Positions 1 to 6,163 are shown, counted from the first letter of the stretch. The stretch is 8,302 nt of DNA from Armatimonadota bacterium (GCA_023398345.1 JAEWSK010000079.1:1-8302); one strand, 5' to 3'. The notes: a model not told the origin generated them from the sequence alone. Numbers and translations are program-made.

Positions 1-39
1 CCGGATGTGGATATATGCATGCGAGCTTAACAGGCCATA

Positions 40-144
40 TCATTTTTCTGCAAAAAATGCGGCGCAACTGATTGCCGCGACTGCTATTACTGCCGCGACA
101 ACCAGAACCCACGCCGCATCGAATTCATGTTTTGAAAATTTCAA
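40..144 (-). CDS. Candidate 34-residue single-span membrane peptide
   Basis: An open frame starting at TTG 144, 11 nt after the dehydrogenase stop, encodes MKFSKHEFD followed by a hydrophobic stretch AAWVLVVAAVIAVAAISC and ends FFAEK. A lysine-containing N-terminus, about 20 uninterrupted apolar residues and a short polar tail fit a small membrane peptide or a signal-anchor. Against it: the start is TTG with no visible Shine-Dalgarno sequence, and part of the Val/Ala run comes from the direct repeat GTCGCGGCA (two copies, 18-nt period). A terminator-like hairpin also lies within it. No family is recognised. It may be chance. Confidence 0.25.
   Translation of the reverse strand: MKFSKHEFDAAWVLVVAAVIAVAAISCAAFFAEK
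52..78 (-). terminator. Candidate intrinsic terminator downstream of the dehydrogenase gene
   Basis: Read on the minus strand: GCGG-CAA, loop TCAG, TTG-(CG bulge)-CCGC, then A and six T. This gives 7 base pairs with a 2-nt bulge followed by a U tract, about 80 nt after the dehydrogenase stop codon at 156-158. It competes with, or coexists with, the small ORF at 40-144, whose 3' half it overlaps. Confidence 0.45.
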
Positions 145-155
145 TTTTAGATGTT

Positions 156-1214
156 TTAAGCATCAGCTACGAGTTGCGCTACCATATCTCCGACCTCGGT
201 TGTCGTATAGCCCATTTTTCCTGCGCTCATGCTCTTGAGCTTATTGCCGGTGACGTAGGCAATTGCTTTGTCTACCAAATCAGCGGCCTGCTTTTCGCCG
301 AGAGTATCGAGCATCATCTGCAGTGCGCCTATTGCCGCCAGCGGATTGATGACGTTCATTCCCGTATACTTTGGCGCTGAGCCGCCGATGGGCTCGAACA
401 TCGAGACGCTCTGTGGGTTGATATTGCCGCCTGCTGCGATTCCCATGCCACCCTGGGTCATTGCGCCGAGATCGGTAATTATGTCTCCGAACATGTTGTC
501 TGTTACTAATACGTCAAACCACTCGGGGTTTTTCACCATCCACATTGTAGTGGCGTCTACATGAGCGTAGTCCGGCTTGATGTCGGGGTATTCTTTTGCG
601 ACTTCATAAAATGTTCGCTCCCACAAATCAAACGCAAACGTCAGCACGTTGGTTTTACCCACTAAAGTGAGTTGCTTTTTGCGGTTGCGCTTTCGGCAAA
701 ATTCAAACGCATAGCGTATGCAGCGCTCGACGCCTTTGCGGGTGTTGATAGACTCCTGCACGGCCACTTCATCCGGCGTGCCTTTTTTGAGCACTCCGCC
801 AGCGCCCGTGTACAGTCCCTCGGTGTTTTCACGCACTACGACATAGTCGATGTCTTCCGGGCCTTTGTCTTTTAGAGGTGTCTCAACATTGGGGTATAGC
901 TTTACCGGGCGCAGGTTTATATACTGATCCAGTCCGAATCGAAGAGTTAAAAGTATGCCCTTTTCGAGAATGCCGGGCTTTACGTCCGGGTGGCCGATTG
1001 CTCCGAGATACATAGCGTCGAACTGCTTCATTTCCTCGATTGCCGAGTCCGGCAGTATTTCGCCGGTGCGCAAGTAGCGCTCCCCGCCCCAGTCGTAGTC
1101 CACCGTCTCGTATTTAAACCCGGTCTTGCGGCTAGCTGCCTCGAGCACTTTCAGCCCTTCTTTTACGACTTCCGGGCCGGTTCCGTCGCCGCCTATGACC
1201 GCTATCTTATGCAT
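156..1214 (-). CDS. leuB: 3-isopropylmalate dehydrogenase-family protein (beta-decarboxylating dehydrogenase)
   Basis: The 352-residue protein is a full-length member of the isopropylmalate/isocitrate/tartrate dehydrogenase family. This family performs NAD(P)-dependent oxidation and decarboxylation of a 2-hydroxy acid; for LeuB this is the third step of leucine synthesis in the cytoplasm. Visible family residues are the N-terminal nucleotide motif GGDGTGPEV (8-16), substrate arginines R92, R102 and R128, Y135 in VVVRENTEGLY, K187 in VGKTNVL, and metal-ligand aspartates D220, D244 and D248. The cofactor loop is GGSAPKYTG (277-285). The ATG at 1214 is preferred over an upstream in-frame start at 1247 because AGGAGG (1226-1221) lies 6 nt before it and the protein then begins MHKIAVIGGDG. 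No other leu gene is in view. The subgroup with LGAIGHPDVKPG and QYINLRPVKLYP differs from classic LeuB. The family is certain, but the leucine-pathway role is inferred, and tartrate or another malate-like substrate is possible. Confidence 0.85.
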   Translation of the reverse strand: MHKIAVIGGDGTGPEVVKEGLKVLEAASRKTGFKYETVDYDWGGERYLRTGEILPDSAIEEMKQFDAMYLGAIGHPDVKPGILEKGILLTLRFGLDQYINLRPVKLYPNVETPLKDKGPEDIDYVVVRENTEGLYTGAGGVLKKGTPDEVAVQESINTRKGVERCIRYAFEFCRKRNRKKQLTLVGKTNVLTFAFDLWERTFYEVAKEYPDIKPDYAHVDATTMWMVKNPEWFDVLVTDNMFGDIITDLGAMTQGGMGIAAGGNINPQSVSMFEPIGGSAPKYTGMNVINPLAAIGALQMMLDTLGEKQAADLVDKAIAYVTGNKLKSMSAGKMGYTTTEVGDMVAQLVADA

Positions 1215-1220
1215 TGTTGT

Positions 1221-1226
1221 CCTCCT
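1221..1226 (-). promoter_or_regulatory. Ribosome binding site that decides the leuB start
   Basis: AGGAGG read on the minus strand sits 6 nt before ATG 1214. The longer in-frame start at 1247 would lie upstream of this site and would place a run of A/T-rich leader codons in the protein, so it is rejected. Confidence 0.8.
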
Positions 1227-1230
1227 GTTA

Positions 1231-1273
1231 TAAAAAAACGAGCCCAAGGCCGGATTTAACAGTCCGAGCCCTT
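1231..1273 (-). promoter_or_regulatory. Possible transcription attenuator in the dehydrogenase leader
   Basis: On the minus strand the predicted leader begins AAGGGCTCGGA, then an 8-nt loop, then TCCGGCCTT, which can form an imperfect stem (AAGG with CCTT, CGGA with TCCG). It is followed directly by GGGCTCG and a run of seven T. A weak alternative stem CGGCC/GG-C-UCG (loop UUG, one bulge) would abut the U tract, as an intrinsic terminator should. GGGCTCG occurs twice as a direct repeat, so two mutually exclusive folds are imaginable. No T-box consensus was seen. Pairings are imperfect, so confidence is low. Confidence 0.3.
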
Positions 1274-1276
1274 AAA

Positions 1277-1285
1277 ATTATATCA
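1277..1285 (-). promoter_or_regulatory. Predicted extended -10 promoter of the dehydrogenase gene
   Basis: The minus strand reads TGATATAAT, a perfect TGn plus TATAAT extended -10. The -35 position (about 1300-1305, GCATGC) is poor, as is common for extended -10 promoters. Transcription would begin near 1270, giving a leader of about 55 nt that contains the possible attenuator at 1231-1273. Confidence 0.6.
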
Positions 1286-1362
1286 AAACTGGAGTTCGAG
1301 CATGCTTTAGTGTTATCCTCCATGTCTTCGCAGTAATCGCTTGCAGGGCTTATTGAAAGAAT

Positions 1363-1387
1363 GCAATTTGCCGTATTTGGCAATTGC
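1363..1387. promoter_or_regulatory. Inverted repeat upstream of the WYL regulator gene (possible operator)
   Basis: GCAATTTGCC, spacer GTATTT, GGCAATTGC: the arms are complementary except for one extra T in the left arm. The site lies in the divergent intergenic region, upstream of the regulator and away from the dehydrogenase promoter. That position would suit an autoregulatory operator. Only one copy was seen, so the assignment is an inference. Confidence 0.35.
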
Positions 1388-1421
1388 GTGAATGATTTTG
1401 CGCTATGCGTATATAAGACAT

Positions 1422-1439
1422 GCGCTAGCGGCTAGGCGC
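1422..1439 (+). promoter_or_regulatory. GC-rich hairpin just before the preferred WYL-gene start
   Basis: GCGCTAG, loop CGG, CTA-G-GCGC forms a 7-bp stem with one bulged G, ending 36 nt before TTG 1476. If the gene starts at 1476 this would be a 5' leader hairpin. If it starts at ATG 1392 it is just coding sequence. No function can be assigned. Confidence 0.25.
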
Positions 1440-1475
1440 GAGCTTAGTTGTCCATTTAAAATAACAGGCACTGCT

Positions 1476-2483
1476 TTGGCTAAGACTGCTCTCCTTATAC
1501 AAATGATAGATCTGCTTCGAAATCGACCCGGCATAGGCTTGCCTGAGTTGTCGTCGCACATGGGCAGGTCAGAACGCACAATATATAGATGGCTCAGTGA
1601 GTTGTCTAATGAAATAGGCGCGCGCGTCTATTTTAAAGATGGAGGATACCATCTTACTGACGATATTGACTCGCCTGCGCCGTTTACTCCCGAGGAACTG
1701 CTTGTATTGCGCGCGGCGCTGAAGTCGCAGGTGTTTAGTGACGAATCGCCTTTGCGCGACAAGGCCGAGTCGGCATGGCTAAAAATACGCGATGCCTCGC
1801 CATACGAGAGAATGCGGATTGCAAGCGAACTTTCAGAAAGCTACTGCGTTCAGCCGACTGTTCCAAAGGGATTTATTGACCCGAACATGTCGCGCGTCAT
1901 TGAGAGCGCAATTGCCGAGCATCGCCGTCTGCGCATTGTCTATTGGTCTCAGAAAAGCAATCAAATCAAGGATTACACAATCGACCCATACGCACTTGTC
2001 TTTCGCAGGCACAGTTGGTATTTGCTTGCGCACTGTTTCGAGCATGGTGAAGTTGCGCAGTTCAAACTGGTGAGGATGCGGGAGGTTGTCGAGACCGGAG
2101 TCAAATTCGAACCGCCCGCCGACTTTTCAGTAGAAGAATACTTTCGGCACAGTTGGGAAGCATGGGCTGGTGGGACGCCAATTGACGTGCGCGTTAAATT
2201 CAGCCCGCGCGTGTCCGTTATGGTCGCGGAGAGCAGGCGACATCCATCGCAAAAAGTTTACCCCCAACCCGACGGCAGCGTAATATTCGAAGCTACGGTT
2301 GCCGGCGTCGAAGAGATAGCAATTTGGATCCTTGGTTTCGGCAGAGATGCTGAAGTGTTGGACCCGCCCGAGTTGAGAAACTACATAGTCGACCATGTCT
2401 TTGCTCTTGTTGATCTATATAGCCATCGGGACTCGGATGACAGAGATGCATCTGAGCTAACAGGCGCTTGCCATACCCACTGA
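1476..2483 (+). CDS. WYL-domain transcriptional regulator (HTH plus WYL plus WCX)
   Basis: This is a cytoplasmic DNA-binding regulator of the WYL family. With the start at TTG 1476 it is 335 residues. An N-terminal winged HTH occupies about residues 4-57 (LLRNRPGIGLPELSSHMGRS, then the recognition helix RTIYRWLSEL). The WYL domain occupies about 140-210, with IDPYALVFRRHSWYLLAHC carrying the W-Y-L signature at 181-183. A C-terminal WCX-type domain is seen at about 238-305 (WILGFGRDAEVLDPPELR). The TTG start is chosen because homologous proteins begin close to this point (AKTALLIQMIDLL) and ACAGG lies 7 nt upstream. The longer ATG frame from 1392 adds 28 residues with no ribosome site and covers a GC-rich hairpin. 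Known relatives (PafBC, DriD) sense nucleic-acid ligands through WYL. The target here is unknown. It is divergent from the dehydrogenase and 197 bp upstream of prs. Confidence 0.88.
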   Translation: MAKTALLIQMIDLLRNRPGIGLPELSSHMGRSERTIYRWLSELSNEIGARVYFKDGGYHLTDDIDSPAPFTPEELLVLRAALKSQVFSDESPLRDKAESAWLKIRDASPYERMRIASELSESYCVQPTVPKGFIDPNMSRVIESAIAEHRRLRIVYWSQKSNQIKDYTIDPYALVFRRHSWYLLAHCFEHGEVAQFKLVRMREVVETGVKFEPPADFSVEEYFRHSWEAWAGGTPIDVRVKFSPRVSVMVAESRRHPSQKVYPQPDGSVIFEATVAGVEEIAIWILGFGRDAEVLDPPELRNYIVDHVFALVDLYSHRDSDDRDASELTGACHTH

Positions 2484-2618
2484 GTCCATTTTTTGCAATG
2501 TACTCCATGCCCCAATACTATCCCTCTGCAATAAACTCAGTCCATATATAAGTTAGTGGCAGCGCGAGTTTTTGACACTTGATGTGAAATCTCATAGATG
2601 ATTGCCCCTGCTTGATTC

Positions 2619-2627
2619 TGCTATAAT
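2619..2627 (+). promoter_or_regulatory. Predicted extended -10 promoter of the prs-pth-pgi operon
   Basis: TGCTATAAT is a perfect TGn plus TATAAT extended -10 element, 53 nt before the prs start codon. The -35 position (about 2599-2604, TGATTG) is weak. A TTGACA at 2572-2577 lies too far upstream to pair with it and has no good -10 of its own. Transcription would start near 2634. Confidence 0.6.
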
Positions 2628-2680
2628 AATGTATGCAACGAGTGGGCATGATCCCGCCGAATTGATTTGAAGGACACAAT

Positions 2681-3640
2681 ATGGACGACCTAATGCTCTT
2701 TTCAGGCACAGCCAATCCCGAGCTTTCGCAAAAAATCGCGAAATTGCTTGGAGTTCGGGTGGGCGACATGACGGTGACGCGCTTTTCCGACGGTGAAATT
2801 CACGTTCAAGTAAATCAAAGCGTGCGCGGAGATGACGTGTTTGTCGTGCAAAGCTGTCCGTCGCCGGTAAATGAGAACCTGATGGAGCTTTTGATAATGG
2901 TCGATGCGTTCCGGCGCGCCTCGGTGCGACGGATAACGGTCGTAATGCCGTATTTTTGCTACTCGCGTCAGGATAAGAAAGTCAAACCGCGCGAGCCTAT
3001 TGCAGCCAAGCTTGTTGCGAACATGCTTGCAACTGCCGGTGCGGATCGTGTGTTGACGATGGATCTGCATGCAGGGCAGCTTGTAGGTTTTTTCGATATT
3101 CCCGTAGACAATCTCCATGCAGGCCCCATTATCGCCGATCACCTCGCACAAAATATTCCACTGGAAAATGCCGTTGTAGTATCGCCTGATGTGGGCGGTG
3201 TTACACGCGCACGCGCGCTGGCCGAAGTGTTGGGTACGCCTATTGCAATTATAGTTAAGCGCAGACCGGAGCCGAATAGAGCCGAGGTGGTGGAGCTTAT
3301 TGGCGATGTGAGCGGCAAGAGTGCGATTATGTTCGACGACATGATCGATACCGGCGGCTCGGTGATACATGGCGCAGAGGCATTGCTTGAGCGCGGCGCT
3401 GCGGAAGTTTATACCGCATGTACCCACGGCGTGTTGTCCGGCGGTGCGCCGGCAAAATTGTTGGAGTCGCCATTAAAAAAAGTAATTGTTACCGACACCA
3501 TCCCGTTTGTGTCCGACAGTCGCGACAGTCGCATTGTCACTGTGTCGGTTGCAGGTCTGCTTGCCGACGCAATTCATAGGATTCACAATGAGTCCAGCGT
3601 CAGTGAAATATTTAGCAAGGTGTGGAAAGCCCAGTCATGA
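2681..3640 (+). CDS. prs: Ribose-phosphate pyrophosphokinase (PRPP synthetase, class I)
   Basis: It transfers pyrophosphate from ATP to ribose 5-phosphate to make PRPP, the precursor of purines, pyrimidines, NAD, histidine and tryptophan, in the cytoplasm. The 319-residue length is normal for class I enzymes. Visible motifs are FSDGEI (35-40), the ATP-site segment YFCYSRQDKK (91-100), DLHAGQLVGFFDIPVDNLHA (128-147), the flexible catalytic loop KRRPEPNRAEV (193-203), and the PRPP-binding loop MFDDMIDTGGS (217-227). GAAGGA ends 6 nt before the ATG. The stop TGA overlaps the pth start (ATGA at 3637-3640), indicating translational coupling. No key residue is missing. The antisense strand also stays open for a long way here, but that frame is a shadow. 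Confidence 0.97.
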   Translation: MDDLMLFSGTANPELSQKIAKLLGVRVGDMTVTRFSDGEIHVQVNQSVRGDDVFVVQSCPSPVNENLMELLIMVDAFRRASVRRITVVMPYFCYSRQDKKVKPREPIAAKLVANMLATAGADRVLTMDLHAGQLVGFFDIPVDNLHAGPIIADHLAQNIPLENAVVVSPDVGGVTRARALAEVLGTPIAIIVKRRPEPNRAEVVELIGDVSGKSAIMFDDMIDTGGSVIHGAEALLERGAAEVYTACTHGVLSGGAPAKLLESPLKKVIVTDTIPFVSDSRDSRIVTVSVAGLLADAIHRIHNESSVSEIFSKVWKAQS

Positions 3641-4197
3641 GAATGATCGTCGGCTTGGGCAATCCCGGCAAAGCCTATGCGCACACCCGCCACAATGTCG
3701 GCTTTGATGTAATTGATCTTTTTGCAAAGCGGCATAAGGTTCGGATAATAAACCGTCGCTGCCATGCTTTGATCGGCAGCTTTGAGCACCTTGGCGAGCA
3801 GATACTGCTTGTGAAGCCGCAGACTTTTATGAATGAAAGCGGCCAGGCAGTCGGCGAGTTAGCGCGCAAACACAACATAAGTTCGGGCAATGTGCTGGTT
3901 ATTTATGATGATATTGACCTGCCGCTGGGCAAGCTGCGCATGAGAATGCGCGGATCGTCTGGCGGACACAACGGCATGAAGTCGATAATTGCACACCTGC
4001 GCTCGGACGATTTCCCCCGGATGCGCATTGGCATAGGACGAAGTGGCGAGGCAATCGGCCATGTTCTGTCTCGATTCAATCGCAAGGACCGCGCTATTAT
4101 CGATATGTCTATCGAGCAGGCCGCAGACGCGCTGGACATGACTGTCGAAGACGGCATCGAGTCTGCGATGAATATATTTAATCGCACGGGTGAGTGA
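3637..4197 (+). CDS. pth: Peptidyl-tRNA hydrolase
   Basis: It cleaves the ester bond of peptidyl-tRNAs released prematurely from ribosomes, recycling tRNA. The 186-residue protein shows the bacterial Pth fold signatures. These are MIVGLGNPGKAYAHTRHNVGF at the N-terminus (Asn and the catalytic His in TRHNVG), the substrate segment KPQTFMNESG, YDDIDLPLGKLR with the conserved aspartates, and RGSSGGHNGMKSII. ATG 3637 is chosen because it gives the family-standard N-terminus, has GGAAAG 7 nt upstream and overlaps the prs stop. An in-frame GTG at 3622 would add MESPV from within prs. In many bacteria pth follows prs with a ribosomal L25/Ctc gene between them; that gene is absent here. Confidence 0.96.
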   Translation: MRMIVGLGNPGKAYAHTRHNVGFDVIDLFAKRHKVRIINRRCHALIGSFEHLGEQILLVKPQTFMNESGQAVGELARKHNISSGNVLVIYDDIDLPLGKLRMRMRGSSGGHNGMKSIIAHLRSDDFPRMRIGIGRSGEAIGHVLSRFNRKDRAIIDMSIEQAADALDMTVEDGIESAMNIFNRTGE

Positions 4198-4229
4198 GCT
4201 TTTTGTTATTTTTGTAGGAGAAAAAGACT

Positions 4230-5558
4230 ATGACGCATTGCTTTGAAAAACTGCCTATCTCGCTGGATATAGCAAATCTATCGCCGGACGCGACTCGAAA
4301 AATGATTGCTGATAAGCAAAATGCCGCAAAGCGCGCAGCATCAGAGCTCATATCGGGCACATGTCCGGGCGCGGAGTTCACCGGCTGGCTAAAACCTGGC
4401 GAGATACTTTCTTCGCCAGAGTTGCAGCGCCTTAAGAATTGCGTCAATCGCTTGCGAGAAACGACGGACGTGCTGCTTGTCATCGGCATAGGCGGGTCAT
4501 ATTTGGGCGCTCGCGCAGTTATAGAAGCTTTAGGTGACAATCCTGAAAAAGTCGTCTATGCCGGGCACAATATTTCTGCTCACTACGTAAAGCGACTCCG
4601 CGAACAGCTTGCGGGTAAGCGCGTTGGAATTAATATTATATCCAAGTCAGGCACTACCACCGAGCCTGCAATCGCGTTTCGCTTAATGAGAGACATTGTA
4701 GGCAGCAATATAGCCAAAGACTGCATAGTCGCAACGACAGATGAGACCGAGGGCGCACTGCTGCACCTTGCGAACACGGAAGGCTACGAGCGATTTGTCG
4801 TGCCGAACAACATCGGCGGGCGATACTCGGTGCTGTCTGCGGTCGGACTTTTGCCGATTGCCTATGCGGGCATAGATATTGACCAGCTTATCGGCGGGGC
4901 GGTTAAGTGTGCCGATTTGTGTTCAGAGGTAAATCTCGAAAGCAACCCGGCGTTTTGCTACGCCGCCGCGCGCAATGTTTTATATGAAAACGGCAAATCA
5001 ATCGAGCTATTAGCCTCATTTGAGCCGCGGCTGCACTATATCGCCGAGTGGTGGAAACAACTTTTCGGCGAAAGCGAAGGCAAGGATGGCAAAGCGCTGT
5101 TCCCGGCATCGGTCGAATTCACCACCGACCTGCACTCTATGGGTCAGTATATACAGCAGGGCCAGCGGGTTTTAATGGAGACATTTTTGATTGCCGAGCA
5201 AGGTGAACCTGTCGTCGAAGTTCCGAAATGGAGCGATGATTCCGATGACCTCAACTACCTTGCGGGGCGCGAGATCAGTTACGTAAATCATATTGCATAT
5301 CAGGCCACAGCAATGGCTCATCGCGACGGCGGCGTGCCCAACATGACGATTCTTCTTAAGCAAATCGACGCCTATTCGATTGGAGCGCTGCTTTATTTCT
5401 TTGAGATTGCATGCGCCGTCAGCGGACTGATGCTCGGGGTGAATCCATTCGACCAGCCCGGAGTCGTTGCATACAAAAATGTCATGTTTCAGCTTCTTGG
5501 AAAACCCGGATATGACAAAATTGACGTCGTAAAGCAGCCGAACAGTGTAACATTTTAA
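4230..5558 (+). CDS. pgi: Glucose-6-phosphate isomerase
   Basis: It interconverts glucose 6-phosphate and fructose 6-phosphate in glycolysis and gluconeogenesis. The 442-residue length matches the shorter bacterial form (Bacillus type) rather than the roughly 550-residue E. coli type. Visible motifs are IGIGGSYLGARA (85-96), the phosphate-binding SKSGTTTEPAIAFR (138-151), the family signature NNIGGRYSVLSAVGLLP (193-209), FGESEGKDGKALFP (279-292) with the catalytic glutamate, DLHSMGQ (300-306) with the catalytic histidine, and YKNVMFQLLGKPG (415-427) with the catalytic lysine. TAGGAG lies 9 nt before the ATG. It follows pth after 32 nt with no terminator between them, so it is probably co-transcribed. 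A terminator at 5616-5652 closes the unit. Confidence 0.97.
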   Translation: MTHCFEKLPISLDIANLSPDATRKMIADKQNAAKRAASELISGTCPGAEFTGWLKPGEILSSPELQRLKNCVNRLRETTDVLLVIGIGGSYLGARAVIEALGDNPEKVVYAGHNISAHYVKRLREQLAGKRVGINIISKSGTTTEPAIAFRLMRDIVGSNIAKDCIVATTDETEGALLHLANTEGYERFVVPNNIGGRYSVLSAVGLLPIAYAGIDIDQLIGGAVKCADLCSEVNLESNPAFCYAAARNVLYENGKSIELLASFEPRLHYIAEWWKQLFGESEGKDGKALFPASVEFTTDLHSMGQYIQQGQRVLMETFLIAEQGEPVVEVPKWSDDSDDLNYLAGREISYVNHIAYQATAMAHRDGGVPNMTILLKQIDAYSIGALLYFFEIACAVSGLMLGVNPFDQPGVVAYKNVMFQLLGKPGYDKIDVVKQPNSVTF

Positions 5559-5615
5559 GAAGCAAGTCGCAAAAAGTTGCAGCGTTTTTTGTTTGTCTAT
5601 CGCAAGTAATCATAT

Positions 5616-5652
5616 AAAAAAGGCGCCCGGTGCAATGCACCGAGCGCCTTTT
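5616..5652. terminator. Strong bidirectional terminator between pgi and the RRM gene
   Basis: AAAA-GGCGC-C-CGGTGC, loop AAT, GCACCG-A-GCGCC-TTTT: 11 GC-rich pairs with a single C/A mismatch, flanked by A and T runs on both sides. It works in both directions: it ends the prs-pth-pgi transcript on the plus strand and the RRM-protein transcript on the minus strand. The two genes converge here. Confidence 0.9.
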
Positions 5653-5679
5653 GAACAACTTAGGCTATTGCCTTCGTTC

Positions 5680-5982
5680 TTACCAGCGTCGTCCGCCGCC
5701 GCCGCCGAATCCGCCGCGTCCGCCGCCGCCGCCGCCTGTGCGCGGTCGGTCAGTCTTGGGGCGAGCTTCGTTGACTGTCAGAGTCCTGCCGCCAACTTCC
5801 TTGCCATTAACGGCTTCGATAGCAGCAGCCATATTCTCCTCGGGTATCTCAACGAACCCGAAGCCCTTGTCGCCGATGATTCTAACGTCGGCAATTGGGC
5901 CGTACGGCTCGAACAGAGTGCGAATTTCGCTTTCGGTGGTATTGTAGGACATGTTACCTACATACAGTGACTTGTTGGCCAT
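5680..5982 (-). CDS. Small RNA-binding protein with one RRM and a glycine-rich tail
   Basis: The 100-residue protein has a single RNA-recognition motif. RNP2 is LYVGNM (6-11) and RNP1 is KGFGFVEI (39-46), with the aromatic residues needed for RNA stacking. A linker NEARPKTDRP follows, then a Gly/Arg tail (about 83-100) ending RRW. Proteins of this type (cyanobacterial Rbp family and relatives) bind single-stranded RNA and are often cold-induced RNA chaperones. The segment between strands beta-2 and beta-3 (RIIGDKGFGF) is several residues shorter than the usual loop with DRETGRSRGFGF. ATG 5982 is preferred because AAGGA lies 10 nt upstream and the protein then starts MANKSLYVGN. The tail is encoded by GGC repeats. 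It is divergent from hrcA and convergent with pgi. Confidence 0.93.
   Translation of the reverse strand: MANKSLYVGNMSYNTTESEIRTLFEPYGPIADVRIIGDKGFGFVEIPEENMAAAIEAVNGKEVGGRTLTVNEARPKTDRPRTGGGGGGRGGFGGGGGRRW
5693..5738 (-). repeat. GGC trinucleotide repeat coding the Gly tail of the RRM protein
   Basis: Runs of (CCG)n on the plus strand, interrupted by a Phe and an Arg codon, encode the GGGGGGRGGFGGGGG segment. The low complexity makes slippage and length variation between strains likely. Confidence 0.8.
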
Positions 5983-6128
5983 TTGAATGGTATCCTTCCG
6001 GGATTGTTCCCATGCCAATCAACGGGCGGTTAATGGCACTATTGCCAAAGGGGAAATCGATCAGTCGCGGAAGGAAATGCAATCCACGGGATGACGAAGA
6101 CACCGAAGCCCGAAGTTGGTTTTTACTG
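5979..6128 (-). promoter_or_regulatory. Long 5' leader of the RRM-protein mRNA, possibly a cold-response element
   Basis: The predicted untranslated leader is about 146 nt, unusually long for a 100-codon gene. Near its 3' end are GGGA-ACAA-TCCC (6011-6000), directly upstream of the Shine-Dalgarno sequence (5999-5993), and CCAT-TCAA-ATGG (5990-5979), which folds over the start codon. Long structured leaders are typical of cold-shock genes such as cspA. The leader extent depends on the predicted promoter, and the hairpins are short. Confidence 0.35.
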
Positions 6129-6134
6129 AAATAG

Positions 6135-6163
6135 AGTATACCCACTTTTTGATATAAATGCAA
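6135..6163 (-). promoter_or_regulatory. Predicted promoter of the RRM-protein gene
   Basis: On the minus strand TTGCAT (6163-6158), a 17-nt spacer, and TATACT (6140-6135). The -10 matches consensus at five of six positions and the -35 at three. Transcription would begin near 6128, leaving a 5' leader of about 146 nt before ATG 5982. Confidence 0.5.

Noticed and set aside
1283..1303. Minus-strand frame MLELQF with a GGAGG 13 nt upstream, as a leucine leader peptide for the dehydrogenase gene
   Set aside because: Only two leucine codons, SD spacing too long, and it overlaps the predicted -10 box, so it would need another promoter.
1392..1475. ATG 1392 as the start of the WYL regulator
   Set aside because: No ribosome site, the extra 28 residues do not resemble WYL-family N-termini, and the stretch contains a GC hairpin. 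TTG 1476 fits better.
2572..2599. TTGACA plus ATAGAT as the main prs promoter
   Set aside because: The candidate -10 is poor and its spacing is off. The perfect extended -10 at 2619-2627 explains the gene better.
2702..3427. Long antisense open frame across prs (241 codons)
   Set aside because: It is a shadow of a highly conserved gene. The translation is rich in Cys, His and Arg, with no recognisable domain or ribosome site.
3622..3636. GTG 3622 as the pth start
   Set aside because: It would add MESPV from inside prs. ATG 3637 has the standard Pth N-terminus and a suitably spaced ribosome site.
5566..5587. GCAA-AAAG-TTGC followed by TTTTTT as the first pgi terminator
   Set aside because: The stem has only four pairs and does not abut the T run. 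The hairpin at 5616-5652 is far stronger.
5593..5970. Plus-strand Ala/Pro-rich open frames over the RRM gene
   Set aside because: They arise from the complementary strand of the GGC repeats and start inside or next to the terminator hairpin.
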